Below are positions 1 through 7,601 of a DNA stretch of 26,822 nt, one piece after another. This stretch comes from Minisyncoccota bacterium (lineage in GTDB: Bacteria > Patescibacteriota > Minisyncoccia > Phycocordibacterales > JAQTLZ01), in assembly GCA_028710915.1 (NCBI GenBank), contig JAQTTF010000004.1, positions 1-26,822 of the forward strand, in the 5' to 3' direction. Under the pieces are notes generated by a model. That model saw only the letters and a program-made list of their open reading frames with translations. It did no database searches and was not told where the DNA came from. How positions within the stretch are numbered: the first letter of the stretch is position 1; each line of letters opens with the position of its first letter. Both the position numbers and the translations under genes were made by a program.

Positions 1-1
1 T

Positions 2-556
2 CTCTTTTTCAAAGGAGAATCTGTCTCAATAAAAAAGCTTTCCCAAATTCTCGTAAAAACTCCTGCCGAAATTCAGGATGGTTTGAAAGCGCTTGAAGAA
101 AAATTAAAAACGAGAGGAGTTAGACTTCTTCGAATTGGAGATGAAGTTGCGCTCGGAACTGCGAGAAATGCAGATGAGCTTATTGAAAAACTCACTAAAG
201 AGGAACTTTCCAGAGATATTGGAAAAGCAGGGCTCGAAACACTTTCCATCGTCATTTATCGAGGTCCTATCTCACGTCGTGAAATTGATTACATTCGAGG
301 CGTTAATTCAACCTTTATTCTACGAAATCTTCTCATCAGAGGCCTTGTCGAAAAAGTGCAAAATGATAAAGACCAAAGAAGCTTCCTCTATAAACCAACA
401 CTCGAGCTTCTTTCTCATCTTGGAATTGAAAAAATCGAAGATTTGCCGGAATACACTCGAGTAAAAGAAGAGATCAAGAAATTCGAAGAAAGTGAAAAAG
501 AGGCAGAGGAAAAGGAGGGCGAAACCGAAAAACAGAATAAAGAAATTACTGGATAA
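2..556 (+). CDS. scpB: Segregation and condensation protein B, 5'-truncated by window edge
   Basis: ScpB is the winged-helix kleisin-associated subunit of the SMC-ScpAB complex that compacts and segregates the chromosome. The reading frame is open from base 2 with no convincing start, so the gene begins outside the window. The first visible residues (GESVSIKKLSQIL) match the first winged helix of ScpB, followed by the family's RGVRLLRIGDEVALGTA stretch, then a second winged helix around the segment RGPISRREIDYIRGVNS and a LIRGLVEK strand. The C-terminus is a highly charged Glu/Lys tail. The next gene starts 7 nt after the stop, so the two are probably co-transcribed. An internal TTG at 83 could be read as a start, but the sequence upstream of it is clearly still ScpB. 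The identification rests on motif recognition and is fairly secure. Confidence 0.88.
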   Translation, partial: LFFKGESVSIKKLSQILVKTPAEIQDGLKALEEKLKTRGVRLLRIGDEVALGTARNADELIEKLTKEELSRDIGKAGLETLSIVIYRGPISRREIDYIRGVNSTFILRNLLIRGLVEKVQNDKDQRSFLYKPTLELLSHLGIEKIEDLPEYTRVKEEIKKFEESEKEAEEKEGETEKQNKEITG

Positions 557-563
557 ATCACGT

Positions 564-2495
564 ATGAAAAAAACATTACTTTTTATTTTTGTGTTAATCC
601 TCACGGTTGGAGGATTTATTTTTTTGCAGAACAAAAATAGTGGAACAGCGAAGCCCCTGTCGGACGCACCTGCACCAACAGGGCAAGCAACTCCCGAGCC
701 AGAAATTGATCCGAGCTCGCTCACTTGGACAGAAACAAAGACAAACGCAGAGGGCTGGCCAAAGCGCGATTCTCATTCAGTTTTTACATTTGATAACAAG
801 ATGTGGGTCTTAGGTGGACTTGATGCGGATAGTTCAAAGATAAATGGCGTTCCCGATTACGAAACTGCGATCTATTACAACGACATTTGGAATACTTCTG
901 ACGGTATTAACTGGACACGAGTAGTAGAACATGCAGATTTTCCTTATATTCGCTCTGCGTCAGTCGTAGAATTTAAGGGGGTACTTTATATGTATGGAGG
1001 ATGGAGCCCCCACGATGGACTTGAATACAAAAACGGAATTTGGAGCTCTACTGACGGAATTCATTGGAAAAAAGTCGTCGATAAACCTGATTATCCAGAA
1101 CGCGAAGGACAAATTGTTCTTGAGTGGAATGGAAAACTCTGGCTCGTTGGGGGAGTAGATTATTTTGGAAGAAAAACGTTCAATGATGTCTGGTCATCGG
1201 ATGATGGTATCCACTGGACCGCTGCGACAACAGATGCACCGTGGCACTCCCGTTGGGATCACGCGCTTGGCGTTTGGAATGGAAAAATGTATATCGCCGG
1301 AGGAATGAATTTTCGAGGTGTCGGCTATAGCGACGAATGGTCATCAAGCGACGGCGCACATTGGGATCTCGTTTCCGCAAATGCCGCCTGGGGAGAACGA
1401 CAAGGACAAGAAATCGTAAATTATCATGGGTATATGTGGCTCATAAGTGGACTTCATTCAGCAAGCAACGAGGGAAGAGGAGACGCGTGGTACAGCACCG
1501 ACGGAATTGAATGGAAAAAAGCTCCAGATGATTATCAATGGAAAGGACGAGAGGATCATGGAGTAATTGTATTCAATGACAAAATCTGGGTAATGGGGGG
1601 AATGGATAGCGATTGGCATTGGAATGGAGATGTTTGGTCTTCGAATTTCAAAAACAAAAATGGTTCAAATACAAATACAGGGATTGTCACACCCACGCCC
1701 GCACCATCCAGCGTAGAATCACAAACAACAACATCTCTTATTTCAGCAGAGGAATATCTTTCTGTTTTAGTAGATCCGCAGGGTAAGCAAACAATTCTCG
1801 CTGAAAAAAATAAGTCTGTGCCTATGCCAATCGCAAGCATCACAAAGCTTATGACGGCGACGGTGTCTCTCGAAAACATAGATCAAAATTCAATTCTCAC
1901 TATTCCCACAGAAATCCTACAGATGAAAGGCACGGGAGGAAATTTACAGGCAGGGGAGTCCTTCAAGGCGAGCGATTTACTCTATTCTCTACTTGTGGGT
2001 TCTGATAATGACTCAGCACGGCTTCTGGCTTCCACAAAAGGAGAAACAAATTTTGCCGCTCTTATGAGCCAAAAAGCACAGGAGATAGGAATGACTCATA
2101 CTCATTACATAAACGCAACAGGAGTTGATCCTGATGGTGATATTGTCGCTAATGTTTCAACCGCTGAAGATCTTGCAGTACTTGCTTCATACATAAAGAC
2201 AAATCATCCGGAAATTTTCTCGATCACACAACTTCAGAATAAAACAATTTTGAGCATAGGTGGTGTCGCACATTCGTTTACCACAACAGATAAATTCTTA
2301 GGAACTCAAACCGGCTTTACCATTCTCGGAGGGAAAACAGGAGAGACGCCAAGTGCAAAAAAGAACTTACTTCTTATCATAGAAGCACCAAATAAAAAAG
2401 GTTTTATCATTTCTGTTATCCTCCATTCTGACGACAATTTCAAAGATATGGCCACACTCATTCATTCCGTAGAAAATTCACATACGTGGAACTAA
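564..2495 (+). CDS. Exported kelch-type beta-propeller fused to S11 D-alanyl-D-alanine carboxypeptidase
   Basis: This 643-residue protein combines two modules. Residues 1-22 are a Lys-plus-hydrophobic signal anchor, followed by a Pro/Thr/Ala linker. Residues about 50-358 hold six repeats of 50-60 residues, each with a (W/Y)xxGG-like strand followed by a WxSxDGIxW strand, consistent with a six-bladed kelch/galactose-oxidase-like propeller. A Ser/Thr/Pro-rich linker (about 359-390) leads to a penicillin-binding-protein-5-type peptidase with all three active-site motifs: SITK (Ser425, Lys428), SDN (480-482) and KTG (591-593). Family knowledge says such enzymes remove the terminal D-Ala from peptidoglycan stem peptides outside the membrane. 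I chose the ATG at 564 because it starts the signal sequence; an upstream ATG at 492 would add a basic stretch inside scpB. The propeller may bind glycan or a protein partner; that is inference. Confidence 0.85.
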   Translation: MKKTLLFIFVLILTVGGFIFLQNKNSGTAKPLSDAPAPTGQATPEPEIDPSSLTWTETKTNAEGWPKRDSHSVFTFDNKMWVLGGLDADSSKINGVPDYETAIYYNDIWNTSDGINWTRVVEHADFPYIRSASVVEFKGVLYMYGGWSPHDGLEYKNGIWSSTDGIHWKKVVDKPDYPEREGQIVLEWNGKLWLVGGVDYFGRKTFNDVWSSDDGIHWTAATTDAPWHSRWDHALGVWNGKMYIAGGMNFRGVGYSDEWSSSDGAHWDLVSANAAWGERQGQEIVNYHGYMWLISGLHSASNEGRGDAWYSTDGIEWKKAPDDYQWKGREDHGVIVFNDKIWVMGGMDSDWHWNGDVWSSNFKNKNGSNTNTGIVTPTPAPSSVESQTTTSLISAEEYLSVLVDPQGKQTILAEKNKSVPMPIASITKLMTATVSLENIDQNSILTIPTEILQMKGTGGNLQAGESFKASDLLYSLLVGSDNDSARLLASTKGETNFAALMSQKAQEIGMTHTHYINATGVDPDGDIVANVSTAEDLAVLASYIKTNHPEIFSITQLQNKTILSIGGVAHSFTTTDKFLGTQTGFTILGGKTGETPSAKKNLLLIIEAPNKKGFIISVILHSDDNFKDMATLIHSVENSHTWN

Positions 2496-2496
2496 A

Positions 2497-2526
2497 TTGG
2501 AAAAAATAATTACCCTAGGCTATACT
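2497..2526 (+). promoter_or_regulatory. Probable promoter upstream of mraY
   Basis: TTGGAA (2497-2502), an 18-nt spacer and TATACT (2521-2526) resemble a sigma-70-type promoter. Predicted transcription start is near 2533, which would place the palindrome at 2532-2650 in the mraY 5' leader. No transcript data are available. Confidence 0.5.
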
Positions 2527-2531
2527 ATTAG

Positions 2532-2650
2532 AACTTAAAAATTTGGATGAAATTCGAGGTGACTGCGAGGCTTGCGACTAAGATGTACTTACTAGTACAT
2601 CGCAGGAGTAAACGAGCAGGCAACGATGAAGTTCGCCAAATTTGTAAGTT
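2532..2650. repeat. 119-bp imperfect palindrome in front of mraY
   Basis: The ends are inverted repeats of 15 bp with one mismatch (2532-2546 against 2636-2650, core AAATTTGG/CCAAATTT). The centre is a perfect 8-bp stem (GATGTACT 2582-2589, AGTACATC 2594-2601) with a 4-nt loop. The arms between show scattered blocks of complementarity. The element ends 6 nt before the mraY ATG. It could be a folded 5' leader or a small palindromic mobile repeat (REP/MITE type). There is no ORF and no second copy in this window. Confidence 0.65.
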
Positions 2651-2656
2651 ATAAAT

Positions 2657-3730
2657 ATGATTATAGATATTGTAAAGGTTTTCTTGCCTTCTACCGTGGC
2701 TTTCTGTATAGGTATTTTGATGACTCCGATCCTTACCCACTACCTCTACAAGCACCAAATGTGGAAGAAGAAGGCGGGAAAAATAGACGCCCAAGGAAAC
2801 CCGACGCCAATCTTTAACTCACTCCATAAAGAGAGGGAAGTGAGCACTCCACGAATGGGCGGTATCGTGATCTGGGCAAGTACGCTTGTAACAGTTATCG
2901 CTTTTTTTATTCTTGCAAAAATTTTCCCGGGATCGATCACTCATAAAATAGATTTTCTTTCTAGAAATCAAACGTGGCTTCCGCTCTCAACGCTTCTCCT
3001 TGGAGCAGTCGTTGGACTTGTTGACGACTGGTTGGAAATAAAAGGAAGTCGAGATCACATCGCGGGAGGATTGTCTTTGAAAAAAAGACTTTTTGCTGTT
3101 CTCCTCATAAGCTTTCTCTGTGCGCTCTGGTTTTATTTCAAACTTGGCGTTTCTTCGATCGGACTTCCGTTCCACATGATGTTGCCGCTTGGAATTTTGT
3201 TCATTCCATTTTTTATGGCAGTCACAGTCTTTATTTATTCTGGAGGAGTTATTGACGGCATCGATGGTCTTGCGGGAGGAATTTTTGCAACAATGTTCGC
3301 TTCTTACGCCGGAATTGCTTTCTATCAAAATCAGATAGACCTTGCCGCTCTTTGTGCCACATTTGTCGGAGGAATTCTGGCATTTCTTTGGTTTAACGTT
3401 CCACCAGCTCGCTATTATATGTCCGAGACGGGAACAATGGGACTCACCATTACGCTCGCTGTCGTAGCGTTTCTTACTGACTCACTCGCTGGAGGATACG
3501 GAATTCTTGTCCTGCCGGTCATTGCATTACCGCTCGTCCTCACAACTCTCTCAAATATAATCCAAGTCCTTTCAAAAAAATATAGAGGTAAAAAAGTATT
3601 TCTTGTCGCACCAATTCATCACCATTTCGAAGCCCTCGGTTGGCCAGCATACAAAGTAACAATGCGATACTGGATCATCGGCGTTCTCTTCGCAATTTTG
3701 GGACTTATCTTGGCTCTCATTGGGAAGTAA
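2657..3730 (+). CDS. mraY: Phospho-N-acetylmuramoyl-pentapeptide-transferase
   Basis: MraY transfers phospho-MurNAc-pentapeptide from UDP to undecaprenyl phosphate, giving lipid I at the inner face of the membrane. The 357-residue length is normal and the protein is a string of about ten hydrophobic helices. The catalytic Asp pair is present (Asp123-Asp124 in VDDW), as are the second Asp motif DGIDGLAGG (Asp200, Asp203) and the family signature IHHHFE (His321-323) followed by GWP. The loop before Asp200 reads YSGGVIDG where the family usually has NAVNLTDG, so both conserved Asn residues seem to be replaced. The ATG at 2657 follows TATAAA directly and has no Shine-Dalgarno sequence. ftsW and murG follow on the same strand; murD, often next to mraY, is absent. 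Confidence 0.95.
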   Translation: MIIDIVKVFLPSTVAFCIGILMTPILTHYLYKHQMWKKKAGKIDAQGNPTPIFNSLHKEREVSTPRMGGIVIWASTLVTVIAFFILAKIFPGSITHKIDFLSRNQTWLPLSTLLLGAVVGLVDDWLEIKGSRDHIAGGLSLKKRLFAVLLISFLCALWFYFKLGVSSIGLPFHMMLPLGILFIPFFMAVTVFIYSGGVIDGIDGLAGGIFATMFASYAGIAFYQNQIDLAALCATFVGGILAFLWFNVPPARYYMSETGTMGLTITLAVVAFLTDSLAGGYGILVLPVIALPLVLTTLSNIIQVLSKKYRGKKVFLVAPIHHHFEALGWPAYKVTMRYWIIGVLFAILGLILALIGK

Positions 3731-3738
3731 ATAACTCG

Positions 3739-3892
3739 GAACATCTTTTTGAATCAGCAGAAAACCGCCCCAGCCGGCGGTTTTCCTCATCCTCGGCGGG
3801 TTCCGCTGTGGTATAGTTTTGCCCCCGAAGGTCAAAATTACACCACATCGGACCGTGCAACCTCGCCTGTGGACTGATTCAAAAAGATGTTC
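3739..3892. repeat. MITE-like palindromic element with 18-bp perfect terminal inverted repeats
   Basis: Perfect 18-bp inverted repeats (3739-3756 and 3875-3892; GAACATCTTTTTGAATCA and its complement) bound 154 bp. The tetranucleotide CTCG occurs immediately outside both ends (3735-3738 and 3893-3896), as expected for a target-site duplication, although its G/C neighbours could also simply extend the stem. Inside are a 9-bp hairpin (3761-3784), a stem GGCGGGTT/AACCTCGCC (3795-3802 with 3859-3867), and a long stem (about 3802-3821 with 3833-3852) with few mismatches. No coding sequence is present. It may be a non-autonomous mobile element or a structured RNA. Confidence 0.6.
3761..3784 (+). terminator. 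Probable intrinsic terminator of mraY
   Basis: AAAACCGCC (3761-3769), a 6-nt loop and GGCGGTTTT (3776-3784) form a perfect 9-bp stem about 30 nt after the mraY stop. The four Ts are part of the stem and the following bases are not T-rich, so efficiency is uncertain. Confidence 0.55.
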
Positions 3893-3951
3893 CTCGCTTT
3901 CGTGCTAATAACACTTCCGCAATATTTCCAAAAGGCATCGGCGAGTTGTGT

Positions 3952-3957
3952 TATAAT
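3952..3957 (+). promoter_or_regulatory. -10 element directly before ftsW
   Basis: A perfect TATAAT lies 7 nt before the ATG at 3965, so transcription would begin at or next to the start codon. No good -35 hexamer is visible. Confidence 0.5.
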
Positions 3958-3964
3958 TTATCGC

Positions 3965-5068
3965 ATGAGCAGCACCGGTCGCATTGATAAAATCCTCCTT
4001 GTATCTTTTTGTATCCTCGTCTTTGTGGGATTTTTTATTTTCACCTCTGCATCACTCGGACTCCTCACAAGAGGGGATAGCACATTTTCTCAAGTCGCCA
4101 CAAAACAAATACTTGTCGGGCTTATCTTGGGCTCGATCACTTTTTTTATTACTTTAAAAACTGACTTCACTCACTGGCGAAGATACGCATTCCCGATCAT
4201 AATTCTTTCCATATGTTCTGCCATACTCGTCTTTCTCCCAAAGATCGGTTTCGCCCACGGGGGAGCGAAAAGATGGATAGATATTGCGGGAATTTCTCTT
4301 CAACCCTCTGAATTCCTTAAGCTTGGTCTCGTGATCTATTTTGCAGCATGGCTTTCGAAAATACGTGAAAAAATTTCTAAGCTGCAATACGGCCTTTTCC
4401 CGCTTCTTGTGCTTATTTTCATTGCCGCTGTCTTGATTCTTCTTGAACCAGATACTGGAACTTTTCTCGTTATCTTTGTAAGCCTCGTGGGAATGTTCAT
4501 CGCCGCGGGAGGACGATGGAGAGATATCCTTATCCTTTTTCTTCTTTGTGCCGCCGGCGCAACCACTCTTTTCTATGTCCGACCATATATCCGCGAAAGA
4601 TTCCTGACTTTCCTCGATCCCGCTCGAGATCCACAGGGTTCCGGATATCAAATACAACAATCTCTCATTGCAATCGGATCAGGAGGAATTTCTGGAAGAG
4701 GATTCGGACAAAGTGTCCAAAAATTTAACTACCTCCCAGAACCCATAGGAGACTCGATTTTTGCCGTAGCAAGCGAAGAATTCGGCTTTATCGGGAGCAG
4801 TCTCTTGGTGCTTCTTTACATCTTTTTTGCTCTCCGCGCCCTTCGAGTGGCTTCAAAAGTAAGCGATTTGTTCGGTAGACTGCTTGTCGTTGGAATTGTT
4901 ATACTGATTGTATCCCAATCATTCTTAAACATTGGGTCAATGCTCGGTATTTTACCGCTTACGGGAGTACCGCTTATTTTTGTAAGCCAGGGTGGAACGG
5001 CGCTTTTCATTGGAATGGCTGAAGTTGGAATTCTTCTTAATATTTCGAAACGTCGCGCAATAGGATAG
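3965..5068 (+). CDS. ftsW: FtsW/RodA/SpoVE-family lipid II polymerase
   Basis: This SEDS-family protein (367 residues, about ten membrane helices) polymerises lipid II into glycan strands at the septum (FtsW) or side wall (RodA). Recognisable features are the R-WIDI and QPSEFLKLG segments after helix 3, the SGYQIQQSLIAIGSGG loop, and LPEPIGDSIFAVASEEFG, in which Asp263 is the conserved PExxxD acidic residue needed for polymerase activity in this family. The C-terminal helices contain GMLGILPLTGVPLIFVSQGG, typical of SEDS proteins. I chose the ATG at 3965 because it is preceded by TATAAT and starts just before the first membrane helix; an upstream ATG (3887) lies inside the palindromic element. 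Position between mraY and murG favours FtsW over RodA, but sequence alone does not settle it. Confidence 0.92.
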   Translation: MSSTGRIDKILLVSFCILVFVGFFIFTSASLGLLTRGDSTFSQVATKQILVGLILGSITFFITLKTDFTHWRRYAFPIIILSICSAILVFLPKIGFAHGGAKRWIDIAGISLQPSEFLKLGLVIYFAAWLSKIREKISKLQYGLFPLLVLIFIAAVLILLEPDTGTFLVIFVSLVGMFIAAGGRWRDILILFLLCAAGATTLFYVRPYIRERFLTFLDPARDPQGSGYQIQQSLIAIGSGGISGRGFGQSVQKFNYLPEPIGDSIFAVASEEFGFIGSSLLVLLYIFFALRALRVASKVSDLFGRLLVVGIVILIVSQSFLNIGSMLGILPLTGVPLIFVSQGGTALFIGMAEVGILLNISKRRAIG

Positions 5069-5076
5069 ATTTAGCA

Positions 5077-5082
5077 TATACA
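5077..5082 (+). promoter_or_regulatory. -10-like element directly before murG
   Basis: TATACA ends 6 nt before the murG ATG, in the 20-nt gap after ftsW. No -35 match is evident. It may give a leaderless murG transcript, with read-through from ftsW also possible. Confidence 0.35.
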
Positions 5083-5088
5083 AACATT

Positions 5089-6216
5089 ATGAAAATTGTT
5101 TTAACGGGAGGAGGTACGGGAGGACATTTTTATCCTCTCATCGCTATCGCTGAAGAGCTTGCAAAAGAAGCGAGGGAGAACAAACTCCTTGATGCAAAAT
5201 TATATTATATGGCACCGACTCCATACCATGAGGCGCGGCTTTTTGATAACGACATTACTTTTGTAAAAATTCCAGCCGGTAAAAAAAGAATTTATTCTTC
5301 TGTCCTCAATGTTTTTGATTGGTTCGTTATGGGATGGGGGATTCTTATCGCACTTTGGAAGATGTTTACTATCTTCCCTGATGTTGTTTTTGCAAAAGGG
5401 GGATACGCAAGCTACCCAGCGCTTTTTGCAGCACGATTTTTCGGTATTCCGGTTGTCATTCACGAATCAGACAGTGTACCAGGAAGAGTAAATCTCTGGG
5501 CAGGAAAATTTGCTAAAAAAATCGCTCTTTCATATCCAGCCGCTGCTGATTATTTTCCGAAAGATAAAACGGCTTACACAGGAAACCCTGTACGAAGAGA
5601 GCTTCTGATTGTACAGAAAAGCGGAGGGCATGAATTTTTGAAACTTGAGGATACCACTCCGGTCATTTTAATTCTCGGAGGATCGCTTGGTTCAGAGATC
5701 ATAAACGACATCATTATTGATTCACTTCCAATACTTATCACGAAATACCAAATAATCCACCAGACAGGAAAAGCGAACTACATGGAGATTTTGAATACCG
5801 CAAAAGTTATCCTCAAGGACAACGAATTTGAGCATAGATATCATCCATTCGATTATTTGAACGATCTCGCGATGCAAATGAGCGCTGGAGTTGCCGATCT
5901 CGTTATTTCGAGAGCTGGTTCGACAATTTTTGAAATTGCAGTGTGGGGAATTCCGGCGATTCTCATCCCGATCACCGACTCAAACGGAGACCATCAAAGA
6001 AAGAATGCTTATGCCTACGCGAGAAGCGGAGCTGGCGTAATTATTGAAGAGGCAAACCTAAATGCGAACATTCTCATTGAAGAAATAAAAAGACTTATGG
6101 AGAATCATGCAGAACGCGAAAAAATGAAGGCAGCGGCAAAAGGATTTGCTCGGCTTGATGCAGCAGAGGTTATAGCAAAAGAAATCATTCAAATTGGACT
6201 TGGTCACGAAAAATAG
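5089..6216 (+). CDS. murG: UDP-N-acetylglucosamine--N-acetylmuramyl-(pentapeptide) pyrophosphoryl-undecaprenol GlcNAc transferase
   Basis: MurG adds GlcNAc from UDP-GlcNAc to lipid I, producing lipid II on the cytoplasmic face of the membrane. The 375 residues fit the family. The N-terminal glycine-rich loop TGGGTGGHFYP (Gly7-His13) is intact, followed by a hydrophobic membrane-association patch (WFVMGWGILIALW) and the motif FAKGGYASYP. The C-terminal Rossmann half carries LGGSLGSEIIN and the donor-binding signature SRAGSTIFEIA, with DHQRKNA as the family DxHQxxNA motif. The start ATG has a -10-like hexamer just before it and no Shine-Dalgarno. It follows ftsW by 20 nt and completes the mraY-ftsW-murG group. 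murC, often downstream, is replaced here by gltX. Confidence 0.96.
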   Translation: MKIVLTGGGTGGHFYPLIAIAEELAKEARENKLLDAKLYYMAPTPYHEARLFDNDITFVKIPAGKKRIYSSVLNVFDWFVMGWGILIALWKMFTIFPDVVFAKGGYASYPALFAARFFGIPVVIHESDSVPGRVNLWAGKFAKKIALSYPAAADYFPKDKTAYTGNPVRRELLIVQKSGGHEFLKLEDTTPVILILGGSLGSEIINDIIIDSLPILITKYQIIHQTGKANYMEILNTAKVILKDNEFEHRYHPFDYLNDLAMQMSAGVADLVISRAGSTIFEIAVWGIPAILIPITDSNGDHQRKNAYAYARSGAGVIIEEANLNANILIEEIKRLMENHAEREKMKAAAKGFARLDAAEVIAKEIIQIGLGHEK

Positions 6217-6228
6217 CAATTTAAGCCA

Positions 6229-6258
6229 TTAAACACGGTCTTAAATATATGCTAGAAT
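6229..6258 (+). promoter_or_regulatory. Probable gltX promoter, extended -10
   Basis: TTAAAC (6229-6234), an 18-nt spacer ending in TGC, and TAGAAT (6253-6258). The -10 ends 9 nt before the gltX ATG, so the leader would be about 2-4 nt. GGAG at 6261-6264 lies too close to the ATG for a normal Shine-Dalgarno. Confidence 0.5.
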
Positions 6259-6267
6259 GGGGAGAAT

Positions 6268-7599
6268 ATGGCAGACAAAAAGATTGTCACGCGTTTTGCT
6301 CCAAGCCCCACCGGACTTTTGCATGCTGGAAATTACCGCACCGCGGTTTTTTGCTATCTTTTTTCCCGTCAAAATAAAGGAAAATTCGTCCTACGAATCG
6401 AGAATACCGACAAGGAACGTTCGAAAAAAGAATATGAAGAAAATATTATCGAAAGTCTCAAGTGGCTTGGACTTGAATACGATGAATTCTTCCGGCAATC
6501 GGAAAGATTGGAGAGCCATAAAAAATATCTCAAAATTCTTATAGAAAAAGGATTTGCTTACGTTTCTCATGAAGAAAAAGATGGAAAGCCAAGCGATGTT
6601 ATCCGTTTCAAAAATCCCGGGACAAAAGTGACGTTCAAAGATCTCATTCGCGGAGAAATAACAATGGACACCTCGGACCTTCATGATTTTGTTATTGCAA
6701 AAAATCTTGAAGAACCTCTTTTCCATCTCGCAGTAGTGGTTGATGATTTTGAAATGGGAATCACACATATTATTCGAGGAGAGGATCATATTTCCAATAC
6801 TCCGCGACAAATACTTATCCAGAGAGCTATAGGCGCACCAGAGCCGATATATGCTCATTTACCGCTTGTTTTAGCCCCAGATAGAACAAAGCTTTCCAAA
6901 CGAAAAGGGGCCCTTGCAATCACAGAATATCGCGATCGGGGATACTTGCCAGAGGCACTCCTCAACTTCATGGCATTTCTCGGCTGGAACCCGGGAGGAG
7001 AAGAAGAGCTTCTTTCTTTGAAAGATCTTGTAGAAAAATTTGACCTATCAAAGGTACAGAAGGGCGGAGCAATCTTTAATGAAGAAAAGCTGAAATGGTT
7101 TAATAAGGAATACATGAAAAAACTTCCAGAAAAAGAACTTGCAAGCAAAGTGGCTGGGGAATTTGAAAAAGTTGGAAAAAAGTTTGAGGGACAAACATTC
7201 AAAAAAATTCTGCCGCTTATTGTTGATCGTATTTCAACTTTCAAAGATGCGCGGGATTTAGCGATTTCGGGTGAATTCGATTATTTCGAAAAACAGCCAG
7301 ATTATGTTGTGGAAAAAATCATCCCAAAGAAAGCCGATAAGACCAAAACAAGAGAACGGCTCCTGGAAGTCTCAAAACTTCTTGAAAAAACTTCCGAAAA
7401 AGATTTTACTCAAACAAAAATTAAAGATGCCTTGTGGGACTATGCAACCAAAGAGGGAAGAGGCGAAGTCCTCTGGCCGCTCCGAGTTTCTCTCTCCGGA
7501 CTCGATAAATCACCCGATCCATTCACTATCGCAGAGATCCTCGGCAAAACAGAAACCCTTAAAAGAGTGGCGTTTGCGATCGAAAAACTAGGCGCGTAA
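6268..7599 (+). CDS. gltX: Glutamyl-tRNA synthetase
   Basis: GltX charges tRNA-Glu, and in many bacteria also tRNA-Gln for later amidation, with glutamate in the cytoplasm. The 443-residue protein starts with the class I signature RFAPSPTG followed by HAGN (19-22), the HIGH-equivalent. The middle has VVDDFEMGITHIIRGEDHISNTP, split here across the catalytic Rossmann core, and the KMSKS-equivalent KLSKRKG begins at Lys208. The C-terminal half is the all-helical anticodon-binding region, with the conserved WPLRVSLSGLDKSPDPF segment near the end. Length is slightly short of the roughly 470 residues common in the family. The gene has its own promoter-like sequence and is followed after 2 nt by the M23 peptidase gene, so the two are probably one transcript. 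Confidence 0.96.
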   Translation: MADKKIVTRFAPSPTGLLHAGNYRTAVFCYLFSRQNKGKFVLRIENTDKERSKKEYEENIIESLKWLGLEYDEFFRQSERLESHKKYLKILIEKGFAYVSHEEKDGKPSDVIRFKNPGTKVTFKDLIRGEITMDTSDLHDFVIAKNLEEPLFHLAVVVDDFEMGITHIIRGEDHISNTPRQILIQRAIGAPEPIYAHLPLVLAPDRTKLSKRKGALAITEYRDRGYLPEALLNFMAFLGWNPGGEEELLSLKDLVEKFDLSKVQKGGAIFNEEKLKWFNKEYMKKLPEKELASKVAGEFEKVGKKFEGQTFKKILPLIVDRISTFKDARDLAISGEFDYFEKQPDYVVEKIIPKKADKTKTRERLLEVSKLLEKTSEKDFTQTKIKDALWDYATKEGRGEVLWPLRVSLSGLDKSPDPFTIAEILGKTETLKRVAFAIEKLGA

Positions 7600-7601
7600 T
7601 T

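Larger units (their letters stand above)
3731..3964. other. mraY-ftsW intergenic region
   Basis: This 234-nt gap contains the palindromic element at 3739-3892, the terminator hairpin inside it, and the ftsW promoter. An open reading frame runs through its right part in the ftsW frame (from an ATG at 3887) but begins inside the right inverted repeat and does not resemble an FtsW N-terminus, so I do not treat it as coding. Confidence 0.7.

Noticed and set aside
492..563. In-frame upstream start for the kelch-peptidase gene
   Set aside because: It would add a very basic segment ahead of the signal anchor and lies wholly inside scpB; the ATG at 564 gives a normal signal sequence.
3887..3964. Longer ftsW N-terminus
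   Set aside because: The extension begins inside the right inverted repeat of the palindromic element and covers the TATAAT promoter; it has no SEDS-family character.
4154..4660. Minus-strand 168-residue ORF inside ftsW
   Set aside because: It is the antisense of a clearly coding membrane protein gene and has no recognisable motif.
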